64,000 nt of DNA from an uncultured Eubacterium sp. (GCA_947385775.1 CANDMI010000005.1:1-64000); one strand, 5' to 3'; counted from the stretch's first letter, positions 7,158 to 16,359 are shown. The notes: generated by a model from the letters alone, not told the origin. Program-made: numbers and translations.

Positions 7158-8087
7158 CTATACAAGCTTACTCTCGCCCAGCATTCCGGCTATCTTATTT
7201 GCGACAAATAAAAGTATGACCCCGACCACGGACTGGAATACGCCGATGGCCGTGCCAAGCCCGTAATTATTGCTGCCGATGCCCCGGACATACGCAAACC
7301 AGGAAAGCACCATCGCATGGTCCTGTACCAGGCTGTTGCTTAAAAGCATCTGGCGCTCCATCCCTACATTTAAAGCAGAGCCGATATTCATGATCAGCAA
7401 TACGATGACCGTAGGCTTAATGCCAGGCAAAGTCACATGCCAGATCCTCTGAAAACGGTTTGCCCCGTCTACCTTCGCCGCCTCATAAAGCCCATGGTCA
7501 ATGCCCGCCATTGCGGAAAGGTAAATGATCGCGTTCCAGCCCATTTCCTTCCATACGTCCACTAGGCAGACCACAAACCAAATCACCGGGCTGTTCGTAG
7601 ACATTAAATGCAGCTTCGTGCCAAGCATCGTATCGATCGCGCCGCCGTCGTTAAACAGCATTTTCGCAATGCTTGCAATGATGACCCATGATACAAAGTG
7701 CGGCAGGTACGATACGGTCTGCGTAACCTTTTTAAACCGAGAAAAACAAAGCTCATTTAAGATCAGCGCAAATAAAACGGATGTGACCGTCCCAAGGGCA
7801 AGCCCCAGGATGCTGATGCCAATGGTATTGATCATCGTCTGCGGGAACAGGCGGTCTGTAAACGCGTCGATAAAATTCTGAAACCCTACAAATTTCCGCT
7901 CCCAGACCGGCAATGCAAACGACCCCGGCTTTACCTCCTGAAATGCCATCGTCCAGCCCCATAAAGGCACGTACTTAAAGATGATCAGCCAGACGACAAA
8001 CGGCACGGACATCAGTAAAAGATACCTTTGCCTCCACATGAGGTTCCAGGAAAATTTTTCTTTTACTTCTTTTTTCTTCTTTTTCAT
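7158..8087 (-). CDS. carbohydrate ABC transporter permease (LplB/YteP-type)
   Basis: A 309-residue MalF-like permease. The lysine-rich N-terminus is cytoplasmic, followed by six membrane segments; 'YVPLWGWTMAFQEVKPG' after the first segment is a hallmark of the LplB subfamily. The EAA loop is 'GLYEAAKVDGANRFQRIWHVTLPGI'. It starts after AGGAGG and is followed at once by the partner permease, whose ribosome binding site lies in its stop region. Together they form the channel of an oligosaccharide importer in an operon with cellobiose phosphorylase. A 172-bp gap with a TGCAGGC/GCCTGCA hairpin (8160-8187) separates it from the phosphorylase, so part of its expression may be uncoupled. Confidence 0.92.
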   Translation of the reverse strand: MKKKKKEVKEKFSWNLMWRQRYLLLMSVPFVVWLIIFKYVPLWGWTMAFQEVKPGSFALPVWERKFVGFQNFIDAFTDRLFPQTMINTIGISILGLALGTVTSVLFALILNELCFSRFKKVTQTVSYLPHFVSWVIIASIAKMLFNDGGAIDTMLGTKLHLMSTNSPVIWFVVCLVDVWKEMGWNAIIYLSAMAGIDHGLYEAAKVDGANRFQRIWHVTLPGIKPTVIVLLIMNIGSALNVGMERQMLLSNSLVQDHAMVLSWFAYVRGIGSNNYGLGTAIGVFQSVVGVILLFVANKIAGMLGESKLV

Positions 8088-8159
8088 ACTTCAACCTCCT
8101 TTTATCCTATTATACAAAGGCCGGACGCTTTTCTCATACCGTGTGATTTGTATGTATTT

Positions 8160-8187
8160 TGCAGGCATTTTTTTCTTCCCGCCTGCA
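8160..8187. promoter_or_regulatory. hairpin between phosphorylase and permease genes
   Basis: TGCAGGC (8160-8166) and GCCTGCA (8181-8187) form a perfect 7-bp stem with a 14-nt loop. It lacks a T run on the minus strand, so it is more likely an mRNA processing or stability element than a strong terminator. Confidence 0.4.
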
Positions 8188-8259
8188 TGGATTTACAAAT
8201 ATCCGATTTTTACAGGAAAAAAATCGAAAATTCACCCTTGCAATTCACGCAAGCCCCAT

Positions 8260-10696
8260 TTATCCCATAATAACCTCAACCTGATATTCCGCCACGCCCT
8301 GCCCTGGCACGATGCAGTTTCCTTCTGTCTTTACGCCGTTTACGGTCATGGATTTTACCCCCTTTTCCACATGCCCCGGATTTTTTACCGTAATATGGTA
8401 TAAAACGCCACGGTAACGCCTGTGCACCGTAAACCCATCCATTTGGGACGGTATACAAGGCTCCACCAAAAGCCCTTCAAACTCCGGCCGGATGCCAAGT
8501 ATATACTGGGACACGTTGACAAACGTCCAGGCCGCCGTGCCGGTAAGCCAGCTATTTTTGGCTTCTCCATGCTTTGGCGCGTCTTTTCCCGCGATCATCT
8601 GGGAGTATACATATGGCTCCGTACGGTGAATATCGCTGATATCCTCTATATAAGCCGGGCAGGTGCGGCGGTAAATTTCAAACGCGCGGTTTCCCCTTCC
8701 AATCCGCGTCTCCGCAATGGACACCCATGGATTATTGTGGCAAAAAATCCCCGCGTTTTCCTTATATCCCGGCGGATAAGAGGAAATCTCCCCCAGATTT
8801 AAGTAATAGCCGCAATACGCTGGCTGCTGGAGCATAATGCCGTATTCGGTATCCAGATGCTTTTTCACATTGTCCAAAGCCTGTTTTGCCCTGCCCTCTT
8901 TTATCCCGATATCCGCAAGGACAAGAAAGCCCTGGGGCTCGATATAAATTTTCCCTTCCCTGCATTCATGGGAGCCAACTTTTTCTCCATGAGCGTCATA
9001 AGCTCGCAAAAACCATCCGCCGTCCCATCCTGCGTCCATAACAGCCTGGTACATATCCGCCGCCGCATGATGCGCCCGCTCCGCCTCATGGCCATTGCCG
9101 CGCGTCTGCTGGATCTTTGCGTATTCCGCCGCGTATTTCACAAACATGCCCGCGATAAATACCGACTCGGCAACCGGCCCCTCCGACGGCCCAAAGGTCT
9201 GGAAAGACTCCCCCGGCTCTTTGGAAAAGCAGTTTAAATTCAGGCAGTCATTTCCAGTCCGCCCGTCCGATCAAAGGCAGCTTATGCGGCCCCAGATGCG
9301 TTAGCGTATAGTCAAAAGAACGCTTTAAGTGCTCGATCAAAGGCTCTGCCTTTGTATGGTCATTGTTAAAGTCAACCGGCTCCTCCAAAATCGTAAAATC
9401 CCCTGTTTCTTTCAAATACGCGGCAACGGCGGCAATGAGCCAGAGCGGGTCGTCGTTAAAGCCGCCTCCGATATCGGAATTTCCTTTTTTGGTCAAAGGC
9501 TGATACTGGTGATACGCGCTGCCATCCTCAAGCTGCGTGGCCGCAATATCCAAAATCCTCTGGCGCGCCCTTTCCGGTATCAAATGCACAAACCCAAGCA
9601 GATCCTGGCAGGAATCCCGAAATCCCATGCCCCGCCCCGTACCGGACTCATAATAAGACGCGGAGCGTGACATATTAAACGTAACCATGCACTGGTACTG
9701 GTTCCAGATATTGACCATGCGGTTTAGCTTATCGTCGGCGCTTTCTACGGAATAGGCGCTCAGTAGCCTGTCCCAATATTGCTTTAGCTGGTTTAACGCC
9801 TCCTCCACCTGCCCGTCTGTGGCAAATTCCGCCTTGACCGCCTTTGCCCGGTCTTTTTTGATAACGCCAAGCGCCTCCCATTTGTCATCCTGTGGATTTT
9901 GCGCGTAACCAAGCAGGAAGATAAAGCTTTTGCTCTCCCCCGGCGCAAGGGTTATTTTCAAATGATGGGAACCGATCACAGCGCCTCCGCTTGCGATGGA
10001 ATTAGAAGCCGTCCCTTCCCATACTGCTTTTGGACGCTCCACGCTCCCGTAAACCCCCAAAAACGCGTCGCGGCTTGTGTCAAATCCGTCAATATCCTGA
10101 TTGACCGTATAGTAAGCATAGTGGCTGCGCCGCTCCCTGTACTCCGTCTTGTGGTAAATGTCCGAACCGCAGACCTCCGCTTCCCCAATGCTTAGATTGC
10201 GCTGGAAATTAGAAGCGTCATCCACAGCGTTCCAGAAACAAAACTCCACATAGGAAGTCAGCGTAAGCTCCTGTATGGCATCCGTCTGATTGGATAATAC
10301 GAGCTGGTTTACCTCACATGCCCTTCCTAACGGCACAAACGCCGTCAGCTTTGCCGCAATCCCGTCTTTGGAAGACCGGAACACACTGTAGCCAAGCCCA
10401 TGGCGGCACTCATACTGATCCAGCCGCGTCTTTACCGGCTGCCAGGCCGGATTCCAGACGGTATCCCCGTGTTTGATAAAATAATACCGCCCGTTTGTAT
10501 CCGCCGGAACGTTATTATAACGATATCTTGTCAGGCGCAGCAGCTTTGCGTCCTTATAAAAGCTGTAGCCGCCGCAGGTGTTGGAAATCAGCGAGAAAAA
10601 ATCTTCATTTCCCAGATAATTGATCCAGGGCAGCGGGGTCTTCGGCGTAGTGATGACATATTCCCTGCGCGCGTCGTCAAAGTAACCATATTTCAT
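8260..10696 (-). pseudogene. cbpA: cellobiose phosphorylase (GH94), frameshifted
   Basis: The two open frames here (10696 to 9248 and 9147 to 8260) join into one cellobiose phosphorylase of 811 residues, the length of the Clostridium thermocellum enzyme, which it resembles closely along its whole length (e.g. '[20 protein letters not shown]', '[20 protein letters not shown]', '[15 protein letters not shown]'). The enzyme splits cellobiose with phosphate into glucose 1-phosphate and glucose in the cytoplasm. The break is an AAA where AA is expected (9251-9253): the frame reads GRADWK-stop instead of [14 protein letters not shown], the motif that carries the general-acid aspartate region. GGAGG precedes ATG 10696; the TTG at 10711 overlaps this site and is rejected. 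A real mutation or a base-call error in a short A run are both possible. If real, neither half should be active. Confidence 0.88.
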
Positions 10697-10906
10697 AGCT
10701 ATAACCTCCAAAGTTTTACAGATATCTTATCTAAAAAGCCCCGTGCCGGAAAACGGAAAAATCTTTGGAAAAACACCGTAAAAATCCGACATTTTTCAGA
10801 CAATACCGCAAAAAATGATTTTCTATACATTTTATTTCTGATTTTAAGGGTATATAGGCAGCGTATGCTGTGATAAAATAAGGAATAAAATATACAGAGG
10901 AAATAT

Positions 10907-12694
10907 ATGAAAAAAAGAAATCGAAGAATCTTATTTTACATGGCCCTGGCAGGGGCGGCTGTTTTTGCAGGCTGTAAAATAAAAGGCGAAGGCCAAAAAT
11001 ACCAGGAATTTATAACCGTAGACGTATTTGACCCGGTGGCCAATTACCAGGGCATTCAATCCGGGTGGTTCGCAAAAATCGTAAAAGACAAATTTAATAT
11101 GGAGCTAAACATTATTTCCCCTAACGTAACCGGCGGCGAATCCTTATTTGAAACCCGTTTTTCCGCGGGAAACCTGGGCGACCTTATTATTTCCGGCACG
11201 GAGGGCGGACGGTTTAAAAATATGGTAAGCGCCGGGCTTTTGATGGAACTTACAGACTTATTAAAAGATAAGGATGTCTTAAAAAACTATGGCACGGCGA
11301 TTGAAATGGCAAATAAACAAGCCGGGCAGGATGGCATTTACGCGGTTCCAAGCGAAATTTCCGTCCAGTCTCCGGAAACCTCCACTGACGGGATCGACCC
11401 GCTTGTAGCCCCGTTTGTACGGTGGGACGCTTATAAAGCGGCGGGCTATCCCAAAATGCAGACGCTGGAAGACTGGATTCCGGTAATGAAACAGCTCCAA
11501 AAGCTGGTTCCAAAAAGCGACAGCGGAAAAAAGACCTATGCCATTTCTCTGTTTAAAGACTGGGACGGCAATATGATGATGTGCGCCAAAAATTACGCCT
11601 CCTTTTATGGATATAATGAGCTGGGGTTTGTATTAAGCAGCGCGGACGGCAGCGATATGCAGGATATTTTAGACGATAACGGCCAGTATGTAAGGGCGCT
11701 GCGGTTTTTATTTACCGCAAACCAAAACGGGCTGGTAGATCCCCAGTCCCATTTGCAAAATTATGATACTTTATCCGATAAGTACCGCGACGGGCAGATC
11801 CTTACGTCTATCTGGTCCTGGCAGGGGCGGGACATTTACAACAAGGAAACCGACCCGGCAAACGGGAAAACCCATAAGGAGCTTGGCAAAGGTTTTTTCC
11901 CGGCTATGATAGAGGATATCAAATGCTATTCCCACGGATGCTATTCCCAGGGAAACGCAAAACTTATCATCGCAATCGGAAGCAAAGCCAAAGACCCGAA
12001 ACGCCTGGCGGATTTTATAGACTGGCTCTATTCTCCTGAGGGCATGGAAATCGCGGGCCAGGCCGCCGGTTCCGCAGGCCCAAGGGGGCTTACCTGGGAA
12101 ATGAAAGAGGGCAGCCCGGTATATACGGAGTTTGGTATGCGCGCGCTCCCTTCAAACGACGTGCCTGTCCCGGATGGATGGGGGGGCGGTTCCTGGAAGG
12201 ACGGCATTTGCGCGCTGAACTTTAAAGCCCTCTCCCCAGTTGACATTGACCCCAACACAAACGAACCGTATATGGCCGCAATGTGGCCTTCCGTATTGGC
12301 GCAAAACCAGACCGAAATCGATTTAGACTGGCAGGCATATGCGGGCGGCGCAAAGACAAGCATTGAATTTTTAAAATCCAAAAACGCGCTGGCCGTCGCC
12401 CCCGGCACCTCTTATATCGCGCCGGAGGAAAACCCGGATATCACCATACTGCGCAACCAGTGCAAATCTGTCATTATAGACCGCTCCTGGAAAATGGTGT
12501 TTGCGGAAAATGAAGCGGAGTTTGACAGGCTGCTTGAGGATATGCAAAAGACGGTTAATGGGCTTGGGTATGAAAAGGTGCTGGAGGTTGATATGAGAAA
12601 TATGAGAGCGGAAATCGCATCCAGGAAGCGGGCGGTGGCGGATTATGTACCTGGGGGTAAAGGGGGAATGCAAAGCAGTAGCCGTTTAGATTAG
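10907..12694 (+). CDS. second sugar-binding lipoprotein (LplA-type)
   Basis: A 595-residue lipoprotein with lipobox 'VFAGC' (Cys at 23). The body is a large solute-binding protein: 'VDVFDPVANYQGIQSGWFAKIVKDKFNMEL' near the N-terminus, 'LGDLIISGTEGGRFKNMVSAGLLMELTDLL', and a hinge-side block 'AIGSKAKDPKRLADFIDWLYSPEGMEIAGQAAGSAG'. It is distantly related to the binding protein at 4503. It diverges from the phosphorylase operon and has no permease next to it, so it may share the permeases of that operon or work as a sensor. AGAGGAAAT precedes ATG 10907. The ligand is not evident. Confidence 0.85.
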   Translation: MKKRNRRILFYMALAGAAVFAGCKIKGEGQKYQEFITVDVFDPVANYQGIQSGWFAKIVKDKFNMELNIISPNVTGGESLFETRFSAGNLGDLIISGTEGGRFKNMVSAGLLMELTDLLKDKDVLKNYGTAIEMANKQAGQDGIYAVPSEISVQSPETSTDGIDPLVAPFVRWDAYKAAGYPKMQTLEDWIPVMKQLQKLVPKSDSGKKTYAISLFKDWDGNMMMCAKNYASFYGYNELGFVLSSADGSDMQDILDDNGQYVRALRFLFTANQNGLVDPQSHLQNYDTLSDKYRDGQILTSIWSWQGRDIYNKETDPANGKTHKELGKGFFPAMIEDIKCYSHGCYSQGNAKLIIAIGSKAKDPKRLADFIDWLYSPEGMEIAGQAAGSAGPRGLTWEMKEGSPVYTEFGMRALPSNDVPVPDGWGGGSWKDGICALNFKALSPVDIDPNTNEPYMAAMWPSVLAQNQTEIDLDWQAYAGGAKTSIEFLKSKNALAVAPGTSYIAPEENPDITILRNQCKSVIIDRSWKMVFAENEAEFDRLLEDMQKTVNGLGYEKVLEVDMRNMRAEIASRKRAVADYVPGGKGGMQSSSRLD

Positions 12695-12715
12695 ATAGGT
12701 TGTTACGTTTAAGCA

Positions 12716-12970
12716 AACCGGACGCTGGGATATGGGAAACTGGCCTGGCCTCCGGCTCCAATTCCAGAATGCAAGAAGCCCTAAGCATCCTGCTTTTACT
12801 TTTTCACAGCCGGACGGACGCAGCGCCTAGTCCGCTCTGGCCTTCGCCAGAAGCTAAAGGCGCCGCTTACGGCTTCGCCGCCTGTTTATCATGCAGGACG
12901 CTAAGGGCTTCTAGCATTCTTCCATACGTCACCGAAAGCCAGGCCAGTTCCCCATATCCCGGCTGGGTTT
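12716..12970 (-). ncRNA. long-hairpin element 1 (candidate structured RNA)
   Basis: Arms 12716-12793 and 12893-12970 pair over about 75 bp with few interruptions, enclosing a 79-nt GC-rich core (12805-12883) that itself folds (perfect TCTGGC/GCCAGA stem). Element 2 (13113-13365) has the same core, the same hairpin plan and matching ends in the opposite orientation. The core is nearly identical in the two, while the arms differ in sequence but keep pairing by two-sided changes (for example GCCC/GGGC here versus GTTC/GAAC there). G-U pairs, where pairing is imperfect, are consistent only with the minus strand here. Alternatives are a palindromic mobile element or a DNA cruciform. No protein frame of note is inside. 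Confidence 0.65.
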
Positions 12971-13112
12971 CAATAAGTTTTACGTGTCAAAACTGCTGCC
13001 CTGCCTTGAAATGAAACGTTTTTAACCACCTGTTATACTCGTATGTGGGTAGGTAAAACAAGATATCGCCTGTCTGATAGAAATTACGTATAAAATATAC
13101 CGTAACGCATGT
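12971..13112. other. spacer between the two hairpin elements
   Basis: An AT-richer 142-bp spacer. If the elements are transcribed on the strands proposed, they diverge from here, and TATACT (13034-13039) and TAAAAT (13091-13096) could serve as -10 boxes. No clear -35 partner was found. Confidence 0.3.
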
Positions 13113-13365
13113 GAAAACCAGCCTGGAGAGTGGATTTGCCCGGCCTGGCTGGGGCGTATGGAAGAATGTTTAGAGGTTCTTAGTATTCTGCTTGGTACAC
13201 AGGCGGCGAAGCCGTAAGCGGCGCCTTTAGCTTCTGGCTTACGCCGGGAGCGGACTAGGCGCCGCGTCCGTCCGGCTGTGCAAACGTATATGCAGAATAC
13301 TTAGAACCTCTTACATTCTGGAATGGCCCCAGCCAGGCCGGGCAAATCCACTCTCCAGCGTCCGT
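13113..13365 (+). ncRNA. long-hairpin element 2 (candidate structured RNA)
   Basis: Arms 13121-13191 and 13292-13359 pair almost completely (GGAGAGTGGATTTGCC with its complement, then GGCCTGGCTGGGGC, then AGAATG/CATTCT). Its core 13202-13280 matches element 1 in inverse orientation, with the inner GCGGCGCC/GGCGCCGC stem. The loop hairpin TCTGGC-TTAC-GCCGGG uses U-G pairs only if the plus strand is the RNA. Conserved flanking words (GTATGGAAGAATG before the core, CATTCTGGAAT after it) are shared with element 1. It lies in the leader of the YesL-like/GH29 operon, 77 bp before the first start codon, so a cis role is possible. Confidence 0.65.
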
Positions 13366-13441
13366 CTTTACCAAACATAACAGCCTATCTACACTAAACG
13401 GCAAATACGTATTCGTGCATATTACAACTAAGGAGGTCTTT

Positions 13442-14065
13442 ATGGGAACCGAAAAATTAAACCCGTTTATGGATATGTTAAATACGATGATCCACTTTGT
13501 GATGTTAAATGTAATATTTTTACTCACCTGCCTTCCGGTATTCACAACCGGGGCGGCGCTTGCTTCTTTATATTATGTCCTGATAAAAGAAGTAAAGGGC
13601 GAATACGGATATGTGACGCGGACTTACTTAAAGGAGCTGAAGCGAAATTTTAAAACCGGGACGGCTGCGTTTTTTATCCTTTTTCTCACGGGCGCGCTGC
13701 TTTTATTTAACCTGCTGTTTTGGCCAGCCCAGGGAAACGGCTTTTCCTATGCGGTCACAGGGCTTTTAGCGGCGCTTACCGTAATCTGGCTTACCATATC
13801 GCATTACACTTATCCGCTAATCGGCCGGTTTGTCAATACCCCGGTCCAATCAATTAAAAACGCCTGGGGGCTGGCGATTCGCAACCTGAAAACGACAGGG
13901 CTTTTACTGGCGATGGATGCCTGTATTGTGTGTTTCCTCCTGTTTAGCCCGATGAAGCTTTTGCTGCTGGCGCTGCCGCTGTGCGGCGTTGTGCTGCCGG
14001 CTTACCTAAGGGCTAAAATATTGGCTGGGGTGTTTGCGCCATATGAAAATGATAGTGAGGATTAA
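13442..14065 (+). CDS. DUF624 / YesL-family membrane protein
   Basis: A 207-residue membrane protein with four to five hydrophobic segments. The N-terminal region 'MDMLNTMIHFVMLNVIFLLTCLPVFTTGAALASLYYVL' is the DUF624 signature. AAGGAGG (13430-13436) fixes ATG 13442 as the start; a frame beginning at 13415 overlaps that site. YesL-like proteins are found next to LplABC-type transporters and glycan utilisation genes; a role in the transporter or its signalling is suspected but not proven. It is followed 6 bp later by a GH29 fucosidase gene, and preceded by the hairpin element 2. Confidence 0.88.
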   Translation: MGTEKLNPFMDMLNTMIHFVMLNVIFLLTCLPVFTTGAALASLYYVLIKEVKGEYGYVTRTYLKELKRNFKTGTAAFFILFLTGALLLFNLLFWPAQGNGFSYAVTGLLAALTVIWLTISHYTYPLIGRFVNTPVQSIKNAWGLAIRNLKTTGLLLAMDACIVCFLLFSPMKLLLLALPLCGVVLPAYLRAKILAGVFAPYENDSED

Positions 14066-14071
14066 ATAAAA

Positions 14072-15547
14072 ATGTTAAGCTTACCAGAATACTTACAAAA
14101 AATCGACTCCGTAATCAAACAGGGGCCTTACCGTGATTCCTGGGATTCCCTTTGTACGGCGCCCATCCCAGACTGGTTTTCAAAGGCAAAGTTTGGGATT
14201 TTCATACACTGGGGCTTATACAGCGTTGCCGCCCATGGCAACGAATGGTACTCCAGAAATATGTACATAAAAGAAAAAGAAGAATGGGAATACCACCGGA
14301 AAACCTTTGGAAAACACAGCGAATTTGGCTACAAGGATTTTATCCCGCTGTTTCACGCAAAACGCTTTGATCCAAAAGCATGGGCAAAGCTATTTGCGGA
14401 CGCAGGCGCAAAATATGTGATGCCTGTTGCGGAACACCACGATGGATTTCAGATGTATGATAGCGGCATCTCCAAATATAATGCGGCCAATATGGGGCCT
14501 AACAGGAATATTTTAGGGGAATTAAAGGCGGCATGTGAACAGGAGGGACTGCATTTTTGCGCTTCCTCCCACCGGGCGGAGCACTGGTTTTTTATGTCCC
14601 ATGGCAGGGAATTTGACAGCGACATAAAAGAACCGCTTAAAATCGGTGACTTTTACTGGCCTGCCATGCCAGAGCCAGACCCGCAGGACTTACAAAGCAC
14701 GCCGTATCCATCCAGGCTGTTTTTGGAAGACTGGCTGGCTAGAACCTGTGAACTGGTTGAGCGCTATATGCCAAAGCTATTGTATTTCGATTGGTGGGTT
14801 CAGCACGAAGCGTTTAAGCCTTATCTGAAAAAAGCCGCGGCCTTTTACTATAACCTTGGGGCGGCCCGCGGTATGCAGGCCGCAATCTGCTATAAGCATG
14901 ATGCGATGGCCTGGGGCAGCGGCATCCCCGAGGTCGAGCGCGGCGGCTTTCGGGACGCAAAGCCTTATGTCTGGCAGACCGATACCGCGGTGGCAAATAA
15001 TTCCTGGTGCTATACCGATACGCTGGAATATAAGGACGCGGCGCAGATCATCTGTTCGCTTATTGATGTGGTCAGTAAAAACGGAAACCTGCTTTTAAAT
15101 ATCGGCCCAAAGGGCGACGGCAGTATTGCGGATATGGATTTAAAAATACTTACCAGAATCGGGAGCTGGCTAAAGGTAAACGGAGAAGCCATTTATGGCA
15201 GCCAGGTATGGCGCAGATCCGGGGAAGGCCCTACATCTGCAAAGGAGGGGCAGTTTACCGATCTACAGGCGCCAGAATACCAGGAACAGGATTTTCGTTT
15301 TACGGCAAAAGACGGCGTTATTTATGTATTCGCAATGAATTATCCAGAGCATGGGAGCATTACCGTCCGTTCGCTTGCAAAAAGCAAAGATCAGAATATG
15401 CCACAGTTTCATGGGCTGATTTTGGATGTTAGAGCGCTTGGCGAAACTCGGCTACCACAGTGGAATGTGGACGGGGAGGGGCTTCATATACAGATGCGGC
15501 TGGGGAGGCGGGAGTTTCCGGTTGTTTGGCGGGTGGAGGTAAAATAA
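14072..15547 (+). CDS. alpha-L-fucosidase (GH29), cytoplasmic
   Basis: A 491-residue glycoside hydrolase family 29 enzyme. Visible landmarks are 'FGIFIHWGLYS' (residues 41-51), 'EHHDGFQMYDS' (121-131) and 'LLYFDWW' (236-242), where Asp240 fits the catalytic nucleophile. 'GNLLLNIGPKGDGSI' is the typical C-terminal part of the barrel; a small sandwich domain follows. No signal peptide is present, so it would act on fucosylated oligosaccharides after uptake. It forms an operon with the YesL-like gene. Together with the transporter genes nearby, it suggests use of host mucin or milk-type glycans. The linkage specificity cannot be read from the sequence. Confidence 0.92.
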   Translation: MLSLPEYLQKIDSVIKQGPYRDSWDSLCTAPIPDWFSKAKFGIFIHWGLYSVAAHGNEWYSRNMYIKEKEEWEYHRKTFGKHSEFGYKDFIPLFHAKRFDPKAWAKLFADAGAKYVMPVAEHHDGFQMYDSGISKYNAANMGPNRNILGELKAACEQEGLHFCASSHRAEHWFFMSHGREFDSDIKEPLKIGDFYWPAMPEPDPQDLQSTPYPSRLFLEDWLARTCELVERYMPKLLYFDWWVQHEAFKPYLKKAAAFYYNLGAARGMQAAICYKHDAMAWGSGIPEVERGGFRDAKPYVWQTDTAVANNSWCYTDTLEYKDAAQIICSLIDVVSKNGNLLLNIGPKGDGSIADMDLKILTRIGSWLKVNGEAIYGSQVWRRSGEGPTSAKEGQFTDLQAPEYQEQDFRFTAKDGVIYVFAMNYPEHGSITVRSLAKSKDQNMPQFHGLILDVRALGETRLPQWNVDGEGLHIQMRLGRREFPVVWRVEVK

Positions 15548-15622
15548 GGATAGCGTTGTTTTATAAAAGCCTTAAAAGCTGTGCAAGCTTATGCGGCTTA
15601 TTTGTAACAAACCAAATATATT

Positions 15623-16036
15623 TCAAATCACCATCAAAAGCGTCCCCGCCCCGATCAACGCGCACCCGATCAAAGATTTCATCGAAAAACTTTCGTGCAG
15701 GAATACAAATGCCATAATAAGCGTTATCACTACGCTTAGCTTATCAACCGGGACAACCTTTGACGCGTTTCCCAACTGTAACGCCCTGTAATAGCACAAC
15801 CAGGACGCTCCGGTCGCCACTCCCGAAAGTATCAAAAAAAGCCAGCTCTTTTTTCCAATGCCGGCAATGCCGGCCTGCGCATTTGTCAAAAAAACCATTC
15901 CCCACGCCATCACCAGCACGACAACCGTCCTTATTGCCGTAGCCAGGTTCGAATTTACCCCGTCAATCCCAATTTTTGCCAGAATGCTGGTCAGCGCTGC
16001 AAATATCGATGATAATAATGCAAATAAAAGCCACAT
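15623..16036 (-). CDS. single-domain EamA (DMT) transporter
   Basis: A 137-residue membrane protein with five hydrophobic segments and one EamA domain, half the size of the usual two-domain carriers. It must therefore dimerise, as in EmrE-like proteins. Landmarks are 'ILAKIGIDGVNSNLATAIRTVVV' at the N-terminus and 'WLCYYRALQLGNASKVVPVDKLSVVITLIMAFVFLHE', standard in this family. AAGAAAGGGGG precedes ATG 16036. It is a single gene convergent with the fucosidase. A perfect 11-bp inverted repeat lies in its leader. The substrate is unknown. Confidence 0.88.
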   Translation of the reverse strand: MWLLFALLSSIFAALTSILAKIGIDGVNSNLATAIRTVVVLVMAWGMVFLTNAQAGIAGIGKKSWLFLILSGVATGASWLCYYRALQLGNASKVVPVDKLSVVITLIMAFVFLHESFSMKSLIGCALIGAGTLLMVI

Positions 16037-16069
16037 ACGATTTCCCCCTTTCTTGCTTTATGATGTTCT

Positions 16070-16121
16070 ACTCACGAGCGATAAAGTTTACCATTTGAAT
16101 GAGATAACAACGCTCGTGAGT
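16070..16121 (-). promoter_or_regulatory. 11-bp perfect inverted repeat in the EamA leader
   Basis: ACTCACGAGCG (16070-16080) and CGCTCGTGAGT (16111-16121) form a perfect stem with a 30-nt loop, 34 bp upstream of the EamA start codon. It could be a structured RNA leader or an operator. It does not match a riboswitch I recognise. Confidence 0.5.
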
Positions 16122-16317
16122 CGGCGTTATTGGCAAATTTTAGTGATCATGAGTATATATTAGCATAAAACCAATTGATTTTACAGCATTATTATGGCTC
16201 CAGCTGGCAGACTTAAAAGAAAGGGGATTTGGAGGAATCAGCCAAAAGAAACTGGAAAAGCTAAGCTTCGGATCATACCGCATACAACTTCTCCTTCACA
16301 AAATTTTCACAATTTTA

Positions 16318-16344
16318 TTAGCACTCACCCTTGACGAGTGCTAA
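16318..16344 (+). promoter_or_regulatory. CIRCE operator (HrcA site)
   Basis: TTAGCACTC-N9-GAGTGCTAA is an exact copy of the CIRCE consensus, the binding site of the heat-shock repressor HrcA. It overlaps the -35 box of the promoter at 16331-16359, so HrcA binding should block transcription of hsp20 until heat stress. Confidence 0.95.
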
Positions 16345-16359
16345 TAATTGTGTTATAAC
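16331..16359 (+). promoter_or_regulatory. sigma-A promoter of hsp20
   Basis: TTGACG (16331-16336), 17-bp spacer, TATAAC (16354-16359). The -35 box and part of the spacer lie within the CIRCE element. Transcription would start near 16366, leaving a leader of about 280 nt before hsp20. Confidence 0.85.

Noticed and set aside
16176-16335. Short plus-strand frame starting ATGGCTCCAGCT
   Set aside because: It runs through the CIRCE operator and has no ribosome binding site or domain pattern.
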